Source: Miscanthus floridulus
Taxonomy: Eukaryota; Streptophyta; Magnoliopsida; Poales; Poaceae
Assembly: GCF_019320115.1 (NCBI RefSeq)
Contig: NC_089585.1
Coordinates: 142,023,600-142,087,599 of the forward strand
DNA length: 64,000 nt
Direction of reading: 5' to 3'
Positions 33,050 through 44,795 of this stretch are shown one piece after another. The position numbers and the translations under genes were made by a program. Numbering within the stretch: the first letter of the stretch is position 1; every line of letters starts with the position of its first letter. Under the pieces are notes generated by a model. That model was not told where the DNA came from. It did not search any database and saw nothing but the letters and a program-made list of their open reading frames with translations.

Positions 33050-33741
33050 ATCCTTACCAGGATTCAAGTTTCTATATATTATGCCATTGGCATGTAAACA
33101 ATCCATTGCATAGTTAATTGCAGTGTGTGATGTGTGTATCTAGTTGGCTAGGCCAAATGCTGTTCAGATAAGTTTTCAGTGACATTCCTGGTAGTAGCTT
33201 AATAACAATCACCATCAATGGTCCCTTCCCATCTCCAATGAACTGCATGAGTGCATAAATAGTTGTGAGAAGGTCCCAAAAAAATGACAATCTATGTAGC
33301 CACACAAACATGTCATTCAGACCAGGAAGTACCTTGACAAGATCCTCATGTTTCACTTTACACATTATATTTACTTCTCGACTGAAATGGGCTTAAAGTG
33401 TTGCTTTTTCTTCAAGAGTTTTTCCACGGTTAAGAACCTATCGCTACAATTTGATCACCATACCTATTCAGAGATACAAGGAATACATGACTACTGAATA
33501 TGACTTAAACATACTAAAAGGCAAATGAAAATAAACTAAAACAACAACTAATGCAGATACTTGAAATTCAGTCCAATAAAGTAGCCACATACATGTGAAA
33601 AATTAGGTGCGAGTATGCATGTCTCAAAAGTATTGTTACTTCCCCTTATGGACCTTCCTAGTTTGTTCCCAATGAACATCAACTTAGGATCAACATGCAG
33701 CTCCCTATATTCAGGATGCCGGAGATCAAAGTAATTAGATT
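33050..33741 (-). pseudogene. Captured Raf-like/HT1-type protein kinase fragment
   Basis: Three minus-strand exon remnants are recognisable: 33741 to about 33640 (ELHVDPKLMFIGNKLG, start of the kinase domain), 33463-33333 (YGDQIVAI, the VAIK region with the Lys lost by a shift, then KVKHEDLVK), and about 33242-33050 (GPLMVIVIKLLPGMSLKTYL, then MDCLHANGIIYRNLNPG, the catalytic-loop region with HRDLKP changed to YRNLNP). They match plant Raf-like Ser/Thr kinases of the HT1 type. Exon borders still show GT-AG signals, so genomic DNA was captured. The glycine loop, catalytic Asp and activation loop are lost or mutated. Its position and orientation inside the Helitron fit capture during rolling-circle transposition. 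Confidence 0.82.
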
Positions 33742-36700
33742 CTACAAAGAATTGGGCATTAGAAGAAACAGAGCAATATTATTATTATAATATAATCTGT
33801 AAATAAAAAAGCAAACCGTAAGGCAGTTGTACATTAAACGCTATGTTCAGTTCATATTCAGATCAGAGGAAAACCAAAAAATATTTACCAAGCATGGTTG
33901 CTTCAGACATATATTAGTGGAGAAAACTGAACTTGAACCACAACTTACCTTTGAGAGTCAATGCCAATATATTTCGATGGTTGGCTTTAGGACATTAGTA
34001 GTTTAAGCAGTACTAGAGCACTACTATCAAGAATATTGCAAATGTCAGCGAAGTCATCATCATGCCATCCAAACCAAGCATCCATCCTAGCATATTCACA
34101 TGTGTCCGTTACTGATATACCAGCAAGCAGCAAAATTTATTGAGCACAAGAACTTATTCTACATTCGATTATTTTTTTCATAGTTGCTTTGGCAGCTGGT
34201 TGTGCTAAGCATCAAGCATCACTGTATGAATGGCAACCATTGATTCATCCTGTAAAATTGCAATAATTTTGGGCAACCCAAGGAAAAAAACATCTTAGTT
34301 AACAGATAGTCTCTAATAGCCTGACTCCACCTTTTCGGATTTGCTCATTCTAAAAACAAAATATCTCTAAAAAAATTAACTGAAAATTCTTTGGATGTTA
34401 GTTTTAATTGTTTTGTTTTTCAGATGAAATATGGCAAAACAATATGCAATATCATAGTTTCCGAATTAGTTAAAACCAACTTGGATTTAGGGAGGCAATC
34501 AAAGAGATGGTCTAGAATTGAGTGCCTTACATCCTCTTTAATCTTCAGAACAATCCAAGCTAAGAGGTTGTTGAAATGACAGTCCCCTCGCTGCCTAAAG
34601 TTAAAAAACAGCATTTACACATAAATAGTGATGGTGACAAAAATTGATTCATCCATTCCAACAATAATAATCTAAAATAGATTCCAGTAATGTCTCGACA
34701 TGGTAACTAATCTATCTGAGCAAATCAAATCTTGCCAACCAAACATTTGGCTTTGACGCCAAAGAATTTTTCAACCAACCGCTCAAACACTTTATAAATT
34801 GAAAGATACTAACATACAACTGAATTTATGTGTAAGACCATACTCTGTAGACAAGCGAATGTAGTTGAAACGTCCTACCTACCTACCAGAGGAAAACTTG
34901 ACTCATTGTAATGAGAATATGAGAGTAATGTCATAGCCCAGTGTTCGAAGTGTTCTTATAGGGGCTCTAGTGCAAGGGACACCTGAGAAAATGACACTCA
35001 TGGTTTGTTAATGATTTGTTTCCGATGACACTCATGGTGACTCTGCTACAAAATTCAATCCTTTGACGGTGGCAACTATTCAATTACTGGTCTTTATAGA
35101 GATTGTAGGCAAAAATTAAAAAGAAGATATTTGAACAAAATGAAGTGCTCGAACGTGGACCAAGAAGCCTTACCAACCAGCAAGGAAATCTAAAAGCTCC
35201 AAATGATTTTCAATATATTACATGCAACAATATGTTTCATCAGCCTTCTGCCTAAGCAAAATGCACCAGCAGTGAACCAGATCTTTCCTTACATATAACC
35301 ACAGAGGTAATAATTAGGCCTATACTCGATAAAAAAACAGTTAAACACATCGTTAAATTTTAAAAAGGTCATGAAGAAGATTAAAGGAGAGCTAACGTAC
35401 TCCCCAACCCAAGGAAGGCAGATTCTAGACGACTTGCTCTTGATTTGGTTCTACTTCTCCATCACTAAAGATCAACACTCTCAACAAAGAGTTATTTTTC
35501 TGGACCTCGCTCTTCCAGACCCTAATAAGAAGGTGAATACCAATCAGGCTTCAATTAGTATTATAATAAAATCACTTCGCTTTGAGGAGCATAGAATAAG
35601 GATAATAATCAATGGCATGCTGACATCACGGTAGAGGTAATATAAACAAACATACTATTGCACTTGACTCCTTGTAAATTCCAATGTTGTTCATGTCAAC
35701 AAAAAAAACATGCAGTCCAACAAGAAATAATATGATGGACTGGTTCCCTTAATATATACCTATTGTTGTTATCTTCAGCATAAGAGAGGACATCTAGAAG
35801 GCCGGAAGAAATAGAAATATGGACATGTGTCATAGAGAAACAATAGCAAATGCAATTGCTCTTGCTTGCAGAAATTGAATTTCCCCTGCCTAAGTTTTTG
35901 TTCATGTCCACTTGTCTAATCTTTGTAATGTGAAATTAAGGGGGATTTCAGCAAACACTCCCATACAGTGCTACATAAGCTTCCCTCCCCTCTAAGATAT
36001 CATATGCAACCATCTGTGGTTCAAAATTGAAAGGTACCTTAATTCTACTGGATTTTGGCAGATATAGCCAAATCACGCGAAGTAATGCATTTAAGTTTGC
36101 AATCACGTGCACACTCTAGAAATTCAAAGAGATACATATGCTACGTAATAAGGAGCACATCATGTAATTCATCCAAATGATAACTAACGACTCAGAACAA
36201 CTTCTCACCTGGCTAGTGTGCGCACGGACAGGTAGGTTTCGAACGGACCATGCTGATCGTCATGGAAGTGCGGGTGCTGCAGTTACTGGAACCGTGTGGC
36301 AGACTAAAGCAGCAGCGCTGGGGTGAGGGGTTCCAAGGACACCTCCTATGTGGCACTAGCACCACGAGCAAGAGGAACCGCTCCTTCCTGCAATGGAAAA
36401 AAACAACAAACACCAATTATACATGCTGAGTAGATCATATGTTATTTAATACCAACATAATTGTCAAGTACTTGCATCGTGTTTGAGAGAGGATGAAGAC
36501 AACCAGAGATGGTCCCTTGAGCACGTGCACAAGATTCTTTATTTGCTATTCTATAAGACAAGCAATATAAAAATGTCATGTGTTAGGCATTTCATCAAAT
36601 GCAAAGAAGACATAGGACCTTGAGTCATGGACGAACAAATAATTAAACAATTTATATATTCACAAATCGTAATGTGTAGAAAACATGGTCTATTTCTATG

Positions 36701-37150
36701 GACGAATAATTAAACTATAGACACTATTGAGATGCCAGAACTAATTAAGTAGTCAGTACATAGTTTAGCTGGAGGTATGGGTACAAATCATTATGTCAAT
36801 CATGACGAGACAAAATTATCAGCAATTTTGCTATTATAAACTGAGTGAAAGGTGAATAGCAACAGTACCTGCTTGCCTCTGCTAGTAAATTTACCAAACT
36901 ATCCAATTGCTTCTGTTGGATTCGCAAGGTAGTTCATCCCTAAACCTTCCAATCACTACAGAGCAAATCAACAAAACCAAGACCAACAGTAGGGGCGGAT
37001 CCAGTAAAAGGATATGGTGGACATATGCACACTTGATAACTTTTGTAGAAAATCGAATTTGGTAGACTTGATATTAGATCAGATCTGAGTACACCAAATA
37101 GCTTAAGTTAGGGTTTGGGTCCTCGGCTTCGCACAGAAGAGAGAGCAGGG
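33742..37150. other. Helitron internal sequence, low coding content
   Basis: AT-rich intron-like DNA with a few exon-like islands on the minus strand, for example 34614-34420 and 36400-36210 (bounded by TTCCATTGCAG and GTGAGAAG). No family was recognised for them; they may be further captured exons or introns of the same donors. Confidence 0.4.
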
Positions 37151-37580
37151 AAGGGATGGGCATACCTGTTGGATGCTCGTCACCGGTGAAGGGTCTGGCG
37201 AAGACATGGCAAAGGGCCCGATGAAAACCTAGGCACCTAGCGTAGGGCTGTTGCGATGGTCTGCAGTCGCTATGAGAGAGAGTGAGCACAGGCCCTGCGC
37301 CCTGGTGGCTGGCGGCGGGAGGCCTGTATTGCCATGCCGGAGGCAGGTGGCCTTAGTCGACGCCCTCACCTAATGGGCAGCTCCCTCGCTTGGTGGGCTG
37401 GTGCCTCGTCCGTGGGGGAGACATCGAGGAGGAGGAGTCATGCGCGTACGAGAGGAGACGTCAAGGGAGTGGGGGAGTTGTACGGGGTGGGAGGCGGCAT
37501 TAGGGGCGAGGGGGAGGGGGCGGGGGAGGCAAAAAAAATTCGCACAGACGGGCAGAGCGACGACACAAAATTTTGTCACA
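37151..37580 (-). other. Captured promoter/first exon of an unknown host gene
   Basis: GC-rich block on the minus strand with C/T-rich leader-like sequence, then an ATG (MSSPDPSPVTSIQQ) ending at a GTATGCCC donor near 37170. Composition differs sharply from the AT-rich sequence on its left. It directly follows the truncated Rep exon. The source gene is unknown. Confidence 0.45.
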
Positions 37581-40500
37581 GGGGCCGCATCTGGAACTTG
37601 TAGCAGTAGTAGTCACGCATGGAGACACGTGTATTCACAACAGGTTCTACAGGGAGACATTGTTCGAATTTGTATCATGAGTTAATAGAAAAGAGTTTAT
37701 ATTGCATTATTGAAAAGAGTTCAAGTTACCTCCATCATCATCGTCACCATTCTCAGCACGCTTTTTGCGGATTGCTCGAGCTCGATCAACTTGAGCCATA
37801 GTCACACCCACTTTTGGAATGCAGTTGTGCCACCCGAGCTCACCCATTGGAAAGAACATTGGGTATGAAAGTGGGTCGTAGCATGCATTATATGAGCGGA
37901 TGTCGTGTATAGACCGATCCCTCCCTTGTAGGAGAACACAATGCTCGAATTGGCCATGACGCTCACTCCCCTCAACCCAGACGGTGGCCACCTCTGATGT
38001 CAATGGCACGTTATATGTTCTCTGGTCAAGCCGTTGGTCAAGGTTCAACTTGACCCTGTAATCCTTGAGGTTTCCAACGTGTCCCATACTCCTTAGTTGC
38101 TGAGAGTAGGGATTCCCATTAAAGATACTAACCAAATGCTCTATAACGTCTCTGTCTTTTTGGGCACATTGCTCAAGGCACTTGCTCATCCGATGCTCGA
38201 GGGATGGATCGTCGTCATAAAAATAAAGCTCAAGGTGTCTCTTTTTGACACCCTCCTCTTTACCAAATGATCGTATGTTATGGTAAATCTGACCATGGGC
38301 ACGAAACATGTAGACACCGCAGATTCGCATGTTAGTGGTCACACGATCTAGGTGGCAGTACGGAGAAGTGAAAGAGAAGTGGTCGTTGAAATATCTGATG
38401 TTTGCACGAAAGTGCCTAGCATCAGCGTCCGAGCTTGACCACAACCACATGAGCTCTGGTGGTGTCTCAGGAGTTGAAAGATGAATCTTTCCACCCCGAC
38501 AACAAAATCCGGGCGGTTCACCCTCGAATTTCTTTGCGTTGCAGTGCTCACAGTTCGGCACCGACGGTAGCATGTGCGACTCTAATGGGACATTAGCGTA
38601 AACCCTGTCGTATGGATCCAGGACATCAGGCTCACTGTTCTCTTGCTCATCCATGTCGAGATCTAGCTCGACATCAGTTCCCTCCTCGTCGTGTTCTGAC
38701 AAAATGTTGATGTGTTACGCGTTGAAAGAAAGTTTGTGAAAAAATTGTTTTGACTACTACGCGGTGTACCTTCTTCGGCGAAAAAGTATGCCTCATCTTC
38801 TTCCTCGTCCTCCTCAAATATCACATCCTCATCATAGTCTGTGCAACACGGACACATATATGATGAGAGAAACATAATGGCATACAAAAAGAACAAAAAA
38901 TGGATAAATTTAATAAAGAAAATACCATCCTCGACCATAGAGTCTGGTATATCAGCTTGTGCACCGTTTGGAGGCATTGAAGAGGTACCATCAACTATAG
39001 ACGGTTGTGTCTATGTACCTGTGCAATTATTAGGTGGTGGAACTGGAGTTTCCTGGGTGACACCATCTGTAGCAAGAAAAGGTGAGTTTTTTAATAGGAG
39101 AGCGAAAGGTGAAAGTACCGATAATATATAGTGATCAAGGCTAATTACCGTTGTAAACCACACTCGGTTCAGTCGGGTCGTTCGAATCATTGCACTTTCC
39201 ATCTGCACACCCTCTAGCCCTTCTTCCAGTGGTCACTCGATGCCTATGTATTGTCTGTGCCACAACCACTTTAGGGGTCTGGACTTCTAGATTTTGAACT
39301 ATAGTCGGCGCGATGTCAACGGGCGTGCCCGTCAATTCGCGTAATTCCATATCGTGTGAAGGTGCTTTAGGCGATTGAGGTGAAGAAGGGGAAATAAGCT
39401 GAGGGTTAAAGTGAGGGCTCTCCATGGCGATTGAGTCCGGATGCAAATTGTTGGCTCGGTGTTCTCTCACCATCATTTTGTAGTTTTTATTGCTCTCTTT
39501 TCGTTTTAACTTCTTCTCTTGTGGAGTCATTTGTAGTTTTCTTGCAGCATTCTTCGCCGCATACAAGTCACGCCGCCTCTTGTTTATTAGCGCCTTTTGT
39601 TCAGGAGACAGTGCAGCCCGTCGTGCTCTATCTAGTTCACGCTTACGCTCTTTTGGACACTTGACAATATTGTTGAAGGAATTGGATGCATTTACAACAC
39701 CTAAATGTAATAAGAAAACGTACGGTCTCAATGTCTAATCGATGAAGGACACACAATAATTCAAATTGTGTGATAATAAACTTTACACAACAGTGTCAGG
39801 TACAATGGTGTTCAAACTCCTTTAGTAATTAAAAACAAAGCCACGATTCTATAAAGGCATACCCATTTCATGAATAGTGTTGATATCCGTCTCAGTTAAA
39901 CTATCGTCAATATCACCAAGAGGGGGTCATTCCTCGTTTCCTCCGATGCTTAAAGGGATAGGACCGTCTAAAATTTTATTGATATAATAAGTATCCTGCG
40001 GCACCACGAAATTTTTTACTGTAAAGAAATCAATAGTTTTGCTATACCTGTTGATTAGCAAGTCTCCTTTGGAGTCATTTGTAGCATCTTTGCATACTTT
40101 TTATGCCTTTTTTGTGCATACAATTCACGTCGTCTCTTATTTAGTAGTGTCCTTTCTTCAAGAGACATTGTAGCTTTTCTTGCTCTATCACGATCATGCT
40201 TACGCTCTTTTGGACACGTGACAAGCCGATTGATGGGACTGGGTGCATATCGAGAACCTATATATCATGGAATGACATCTTAATCAACGCATGCTAGGAT
40301 GGTGTCTAAGCACACCTGTAAGAAACTAACACAGGCACGATTCACAAGAATATCAGGCAATGGATACAAAAGTGTACCCGTTTTATGAATAGTGCTGATA
40401 TCTTGCTCACTATCAATGTCATGCACGTCATCAGTGCCACCAATGCAACTAAAAGGTTTCGTACCATCTACAAATATAACCATATAATTAAAATGGAACC

Positions 40501-41085
40501 ATACAATAAGCAAACTATGACGACACGATAATTTCAGGCGCCGTACCAATAAATACTTTTATTAGCTGAATAAGTAACCTGATAATTGTTGAAAGTCATT
40601 ACTGTAGGTTGACTGCCTATGGAGCCAGTCACTATTATCGTCTGTTTCATTATGTGTATTCGCATCTGCAATACAAAACATAATAATTGTTATTAATTAA
40701 AACACGAATGGCAGTCACAATGACACTCAACAATACCTCCATACCTATTGAATGGGAAGCCATATTGTTTTCAAGATCAACATTCTCTTGGTTACTCATC
40801 TTATACCTCTGAAGGGATTTTTTGTTTCTTTCAGTCCCCTTTTCATTAGACATTGTTGCATACCATTTTCTCTCCCTCTGCCTCTTCTGCTCATTACGAT
40901 GCCCATCTAGTGGCACCAACCCTGATTTTGTATGATTCCCTTCAATAAAGTTTGGTGAGAAGTTGAAAACATATAAACATAGAACATGTAGAGATGCTGT
41001 CAAAGTTTATATATCTCCATGTGTTGTATTTGTAAGGTCCTGCAAAGGTACCCGATCACCGGTTGGCCTTGGCGTGTCCATCAAC
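37581..41085 (-). pseudogene. Helitron Rep/helicase gene, N-terminal part only
   Basis: Minus-strand exons include an N-terminal MDTPRPTGDRVPL near 41082, basic modules at about 40950-40780, 40250-40080 and 39700-39149 (CPKERKRELDRARR, NKRRRDLYAAKNAARKLQM), acidic exons at about 38970-38760, and the main Rep exon 38695-37730. The latter has CEHCNAKKFEGE..GFCCRGGKI, FRANIRYFNDHFSFTS, RAHGQIYHNI, DQRTYNVPLTSEVA and CYDPLSYPMFFPMGELGWH, the conserved Helitron-helicase-like N-terminal region. Exon 37646 to about 37585 continues VSMRDYYCYKFQMRP and then stops at foreign sequence. The rolling-circle HUH motif and the whole Pif1-type helicase are missing, so no autonomous function remains. Confidence 0.88.
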
Positions 41086-41100
41086 ACTACCAAACACTTT

Positions 41101-42068
41101 TAGCAATACTGTGCCTTTGAAATAATGTGCACAATTCAATATGGACAAGTGAAAAGCAGTGCAAGCTAGGTGGTTGTAGGGGAAATAAAGAATCAAAGAA
41201 AAGACCATAAATTTAGTATCGTTGCTATATCTGAATATTTTTGTTCATGTTTTACTACTTAGAAATGTATTCAGGAAGTGCTTTGACTTTTGAAAAAAAA
41301 AAGTGGTGGGCACATGTGGCTGTTTGCATACATTCCCTGCCTCTCAAATGCAATCTGAAAAGAAGAGGCATGGAGTTGGATACTTGCTGATGCATATGCA
41401 ACAGATCAGATGACAACTACTAATTAGCCTTGGCTTTTTGCCCAGCCATGGTTGTTGTGGCAGATTGAGAAGACAAAAATCGCATAGGAGTAGTTGATAG
41501 AAACTCAAAAGTGCAGACGCTAACAAGCAGGGAAACACCAGAACTTCACCTTCTCCAAACTTTAAGCAGAGCAGCACAATCTCCAACTCCTGATCTGAAA
41601 ATTAATTCGCCACGTCAGCAACATCCGATGGCAGATGAGGTATATTAACAACTACTAATTTTCCAGTGATCACAATTTTAGATTAAAATCAATTTCAGCA
41701 TATAAGACTTTTTGCAGAACTGGCAGATAATCACCACAATAAGCGCTGCCAGATAATGCTCAATTTTAAGGAGCCAAGGCTTTTTGCAGAACTCTAACAG
41801 AGAAAACTCTACCGTGATCATCTAGCAAGTTTGATACATATATAAGCGATAATGGGCCTGTTGCACTCTTTAGCAAGTAACCTTGAAAAAAAAGGTACAG
41901 CAGTGCTTTTATGACCAGTAAGCTAATCATATACATATCATATATTAATCAAAGTATCAGTGCGTTCTCATGATTACAACCAAATCATTTTTTATTTAAC
42001 AACTGCAAGATAGTGTTATGTTCATTATCAGGTAGCGAGCTAGTAATCACAAGGCATGCGAATAGATG
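41101..42068. other. Intergenic/Helitron flank, no gene seen
   Basis: AT-rich, with no recognised coding sequence. The Helitron 5' terminus may lie here or further right, but no TC start in a convincing context was found. Confidence 0.4.
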
Positions 42069-42340
42069 AATCACCTTTGCTAGTGCTGAGATAGAGTCGT
42101 CGGCGTACTTGTATCAGGTCCAGACTTTGGAGCTGGCACAAAATTATTTAGTATCTGCACTTGTACAATGGACTTAATTCTATAAATAAACAAAGCGCAT
42201 GAGAAGAAATGAATCACCTTTGCTATGGCTGAGATGGAGTCAATGGCATACTTGTGTCAGCTCCAAACACTGGAGGTGGCAGAAAATTATTTAGTATCTG
42301 TATTTATATAGTGGACTTAATTCTACAAGTAAACAAAGCT
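42069..42340. repeat. Tandem duplication, unit about 145 bp
   Basis: GAATCACCTTTGCTA..GCTGAGAT.GAGTC starts both copies (about 42069 and 42214), and both end CTTAATTCTA.AA.TAAACAAAGC. On the minus strand each copy holds an exon-like stretch (PAPKSGPDTSTPTTLSQ and PPPVFGADTSMPLTPSQ), suggesting that a coding exon was duplicated. Confidence 0.75.
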
Positions 42341-42901
42341 TATTCTGAATAAACCTAGATATATTTAGAGCTTTGTGGCCAAGGGATCATCATTACAAGT
42401 TTTACTAAACCACAATAAATTATCTTGATAACTTGTTGCAATTTATTACTGAACCAAGGGATAACACATACTACTTATGGTATACAAAGGATTGAAAAAC
42501 ATTGATTCAACATTGGAGAACTCGGTTAGCTCCGCATAGGAACTTGTTAAAGCATAGCCTTGCTGCTTATAATTTAATGGTTTGCTCGGCACAGGAATTC
42601 CTTGCTTTAACCCTTATCTCCGCTTGCTCTTTGCTTTTATGGTTAGCTCTGCACAAGAATTTGTTGCTTTAGTTGTTAGCTCTGCATCAAGAATTTGTAA
42701 ATCATTGAACCAAGCATGTAGTTCTGAATAACCTTAATTCAAGTCTCTTGTGAAATTTTACTTAAACTTGGATGGCACGTGACCAAATCTATAAAATATG
42801 GAGTGTTGAACGAACAACAAAAGATCAGAAGATCAAACATTCTACCATTTCAGTCCTCACTGTCTAATTACATTAAGTAATCAGTAGCAACTTTTTTTGG
42901 G

Positions 42902-42909
42902 TATAAATA
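42902..42909 (+). promoter_or_regulatory. Orphan TATA-like box
   Basis: GGGTATAAATAGCAGC is a textbook plant TATA box, but no supported gene follows. The open stretch 42930-43220 lacks an early ATG and resembles no known protein. Confidence 0.4.
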
Positions 42910-43399
42910 GCAGCAGCTAGCATCCTAGTTTGAAGAGGACAAACTCAGATCACTCCTTTTCGGCCTCTCTGCTATCAGCCTTGTTTGAAACATGGCATAG
43001 AATTTTTGTTCACTTGAATTGTTTTGCAAGCTTATTAAAATTATTTACACCATTTGCAGTCTACACTTCGAATAGCAACCAGAGTTTACCAGTAAACCTA
43101 TTCCAATCATTGTTTCTTCGGCTCTCAAATGTGCATGAAAATTTGAGACGTTCATGGACTGTTTGCAAAGGCCCTTTTATTTGGAGTTACAACCCTGTAG
43201 ATAATCATGTCTGCATCTAAATACCATAAAATAAATTTGCACTTATAGTTTCTGACCCTAAACATTTCATAGAGCAAAGCATTCCTGCTGTCCGTCCAGT
43301 TTGACTGCAAAGTGCGAAAAAATTATCTTCCTTTTGTTCTTTTTAGTTGTAGGAGATTTGATACATAGAAACGATAATGGTCCTGTTGAATCACGTACG

Positions 43400-43770
43400 T
43401 TGTCGAGGCCGCCGGTGAAGAGGGCGAAGGCAAAGTCAGAGCGTTGTTTGATGAGCTGCAACCGGACACTGCCCTTGCCCCAGGAGATGTAGTTTGCCGA
43501 GTAGTTGGCGTATTGATACTGCACGTACGGCACCCATGCAGCAACACATGATGTTTCAGTGAAAGAAGGGTTAGGACACGTAGCTGACGAGCTACATATA
43601 TACCACCACATATATAATAGCGATTTTGATGTGTTACAATCTAGTACGAGTATATTAATAAACTTGTATACGTCTAAACTTACTTGAAAACAGCTGGTGA
43701 GAAGACGGCGATCCAGTCGTCGACGGAGGGGTTTCTCCGGCCGAACTTCACCATCACCCATTCAGTGTCT
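43400..43770 (-). pseudogene. Purple acid phosphatase gene fragment
   Basis: Two minus-strand exons: about 43768-43681 gives EWVMVKFGRRNPSVDDWIAV then FSPA, and about 43570-43403 gives QYANYSANYISWGKGSVRLQ, LIKQRSDFAFALFTGG and LDN, ending at a GTACGT donor. These are the N-terminal fibronectin-like region of high-molecular-weight plant purple acid phosphatases. The metallophosphatase domain with its metal ligands is absent. The flanks are TE-like; a 34-bp direct repeat lies on each side (43316 and 44440). Confidence 0.82.
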
Positions 43771-44481
43771 TCTCCCTGTCATGCCTGACGCTCAAATACT
43801 TTCCCAGAACGAACGAAGGATGTACACGGTGTGCATGCATGCCGCAGGCGATTCAAAAAGTTTGAGAACACACGGAAAAGCATGTGCAGTGTGTGGCCAA
43901 TGCCAACGCTAATCTGAGCGCCGCCGCCTGCCGGTGCCGGCGTGGTGTACATAGGGGTACGGGTATGCACCTGGTCGCCGAGCAGCGACGGGTTCTGGGA
44001 TCAAATCGACGTCGTCGCCGTGTGCGACGGCCAACGTCGAGGAGGAGTGGCGATCTGCAGGTGAGGGCGGCGCGCAAGGGCCGGGGCAAGTGGCTAGGGC
44101 TGCTCACGAGGGTGACGTGTGGAGGCGGCGGAGGCGCAGGTCGCGGCGCCATACATGGTCGCGGACGGTGGAGAGGTCTCACCGATGGCGTAGTCTCACG
44201 GCTAATGTGCGCTGGAAAGTTGTTTTAGTCGCGGAGGCCGATCGCTCGATGGTGATGGTGCGTGACTGCCTCGCCGGTGATTGCAATCCCACCTTCCTTA
44301 TCTTCGCACGGAACCGCGGAGGCGCAAGGAAGGGAACGATGACCCGCGATCCCACCTTCCTTCTCGGCGTACGACGCCTTCCTATCGGAGCCGCGGTATC
44401 GCAAGGGAGTGAAGGGCGACCCCAAAAAAATATCACACCAAAAAATTGTCTTCCTTTTATTCTTTTTAGTTGTATGTAAGA
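43771..44481. other. GC-rich region beside the PAP fragment
   Basis: No supported gene. On the minus strand it could be the former PAP 5' region or a separate captured GC-rich fragment. Several overlapping open frames reflect base composition only. Confidence 0.4.
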
Positions 44482-44525
44482 GATAAGAGATATAATAATA
44501 ATAATAATAATGATAATAATAAATA

Positions 44526-44576
<51 letters not shown>

Positions 44577-44580
44577 AGAG
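44482..44580. repeat. (ATA)n and (AT)n microsatellite
   Basis: ATAATAATA-type repeats are followed by about 22 AT dinucleotides. A hypervariable simple repeat is likely. Confidence 0.95.
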
Positions 44581-44795
44581 AGGCCTTTACCATATAGCAT
44601 CATGTCGGTCACTGCACCGGCATGGTGCCTTTGGATGCCAATCCAGTGGTTTCATCTGACTCTATATTTAGAGTACCTGACGTCTCATTTTAAAGAGATA
44701 TTCCTTACCTAATCGGCACTTTACCCACTGCTTCTTATCAAATGATGGATATGTTGCCTATACTCGTTAGGAAGAAATTTATACCAGTTAAGAAA

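Larger units (their letters stand above)
32530..41100 (-). mobile_element. Helitron-derived element with captured host exons
   Basis: The minus-strand 3' end is clear: hairpin CCCGT..ACGGG followed by CACGCTAC and terminal CTAG, next to T, as expected for Helitrons, which insert between A and T. Going right (upstream on the minus strand) come a captured kinase fragment, other exon-like pieces, a GC-rich promoter/first-exon block near 37.2-37.58 kb, then the Rep N-terminal gene at 37.58-41.1 kb. The 5' TC terminus was not located, so the right limit is approximate, and more than one Helitron may be fused here. Confidence 0.7.

Noticed and set aside
35371..35634. 87-codon plus-strand open frame inside the Helitron
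   Set aside because: AT-rich, opposite to the Helitron genes and without family resemblance.
42930..43220. 96-codon open frame after a TATA box
   Set aside because: It has no ATG at its start, the ATGs inside are followed by early stops, and it resembles no known protein; kept only as an orphan promoter observation.
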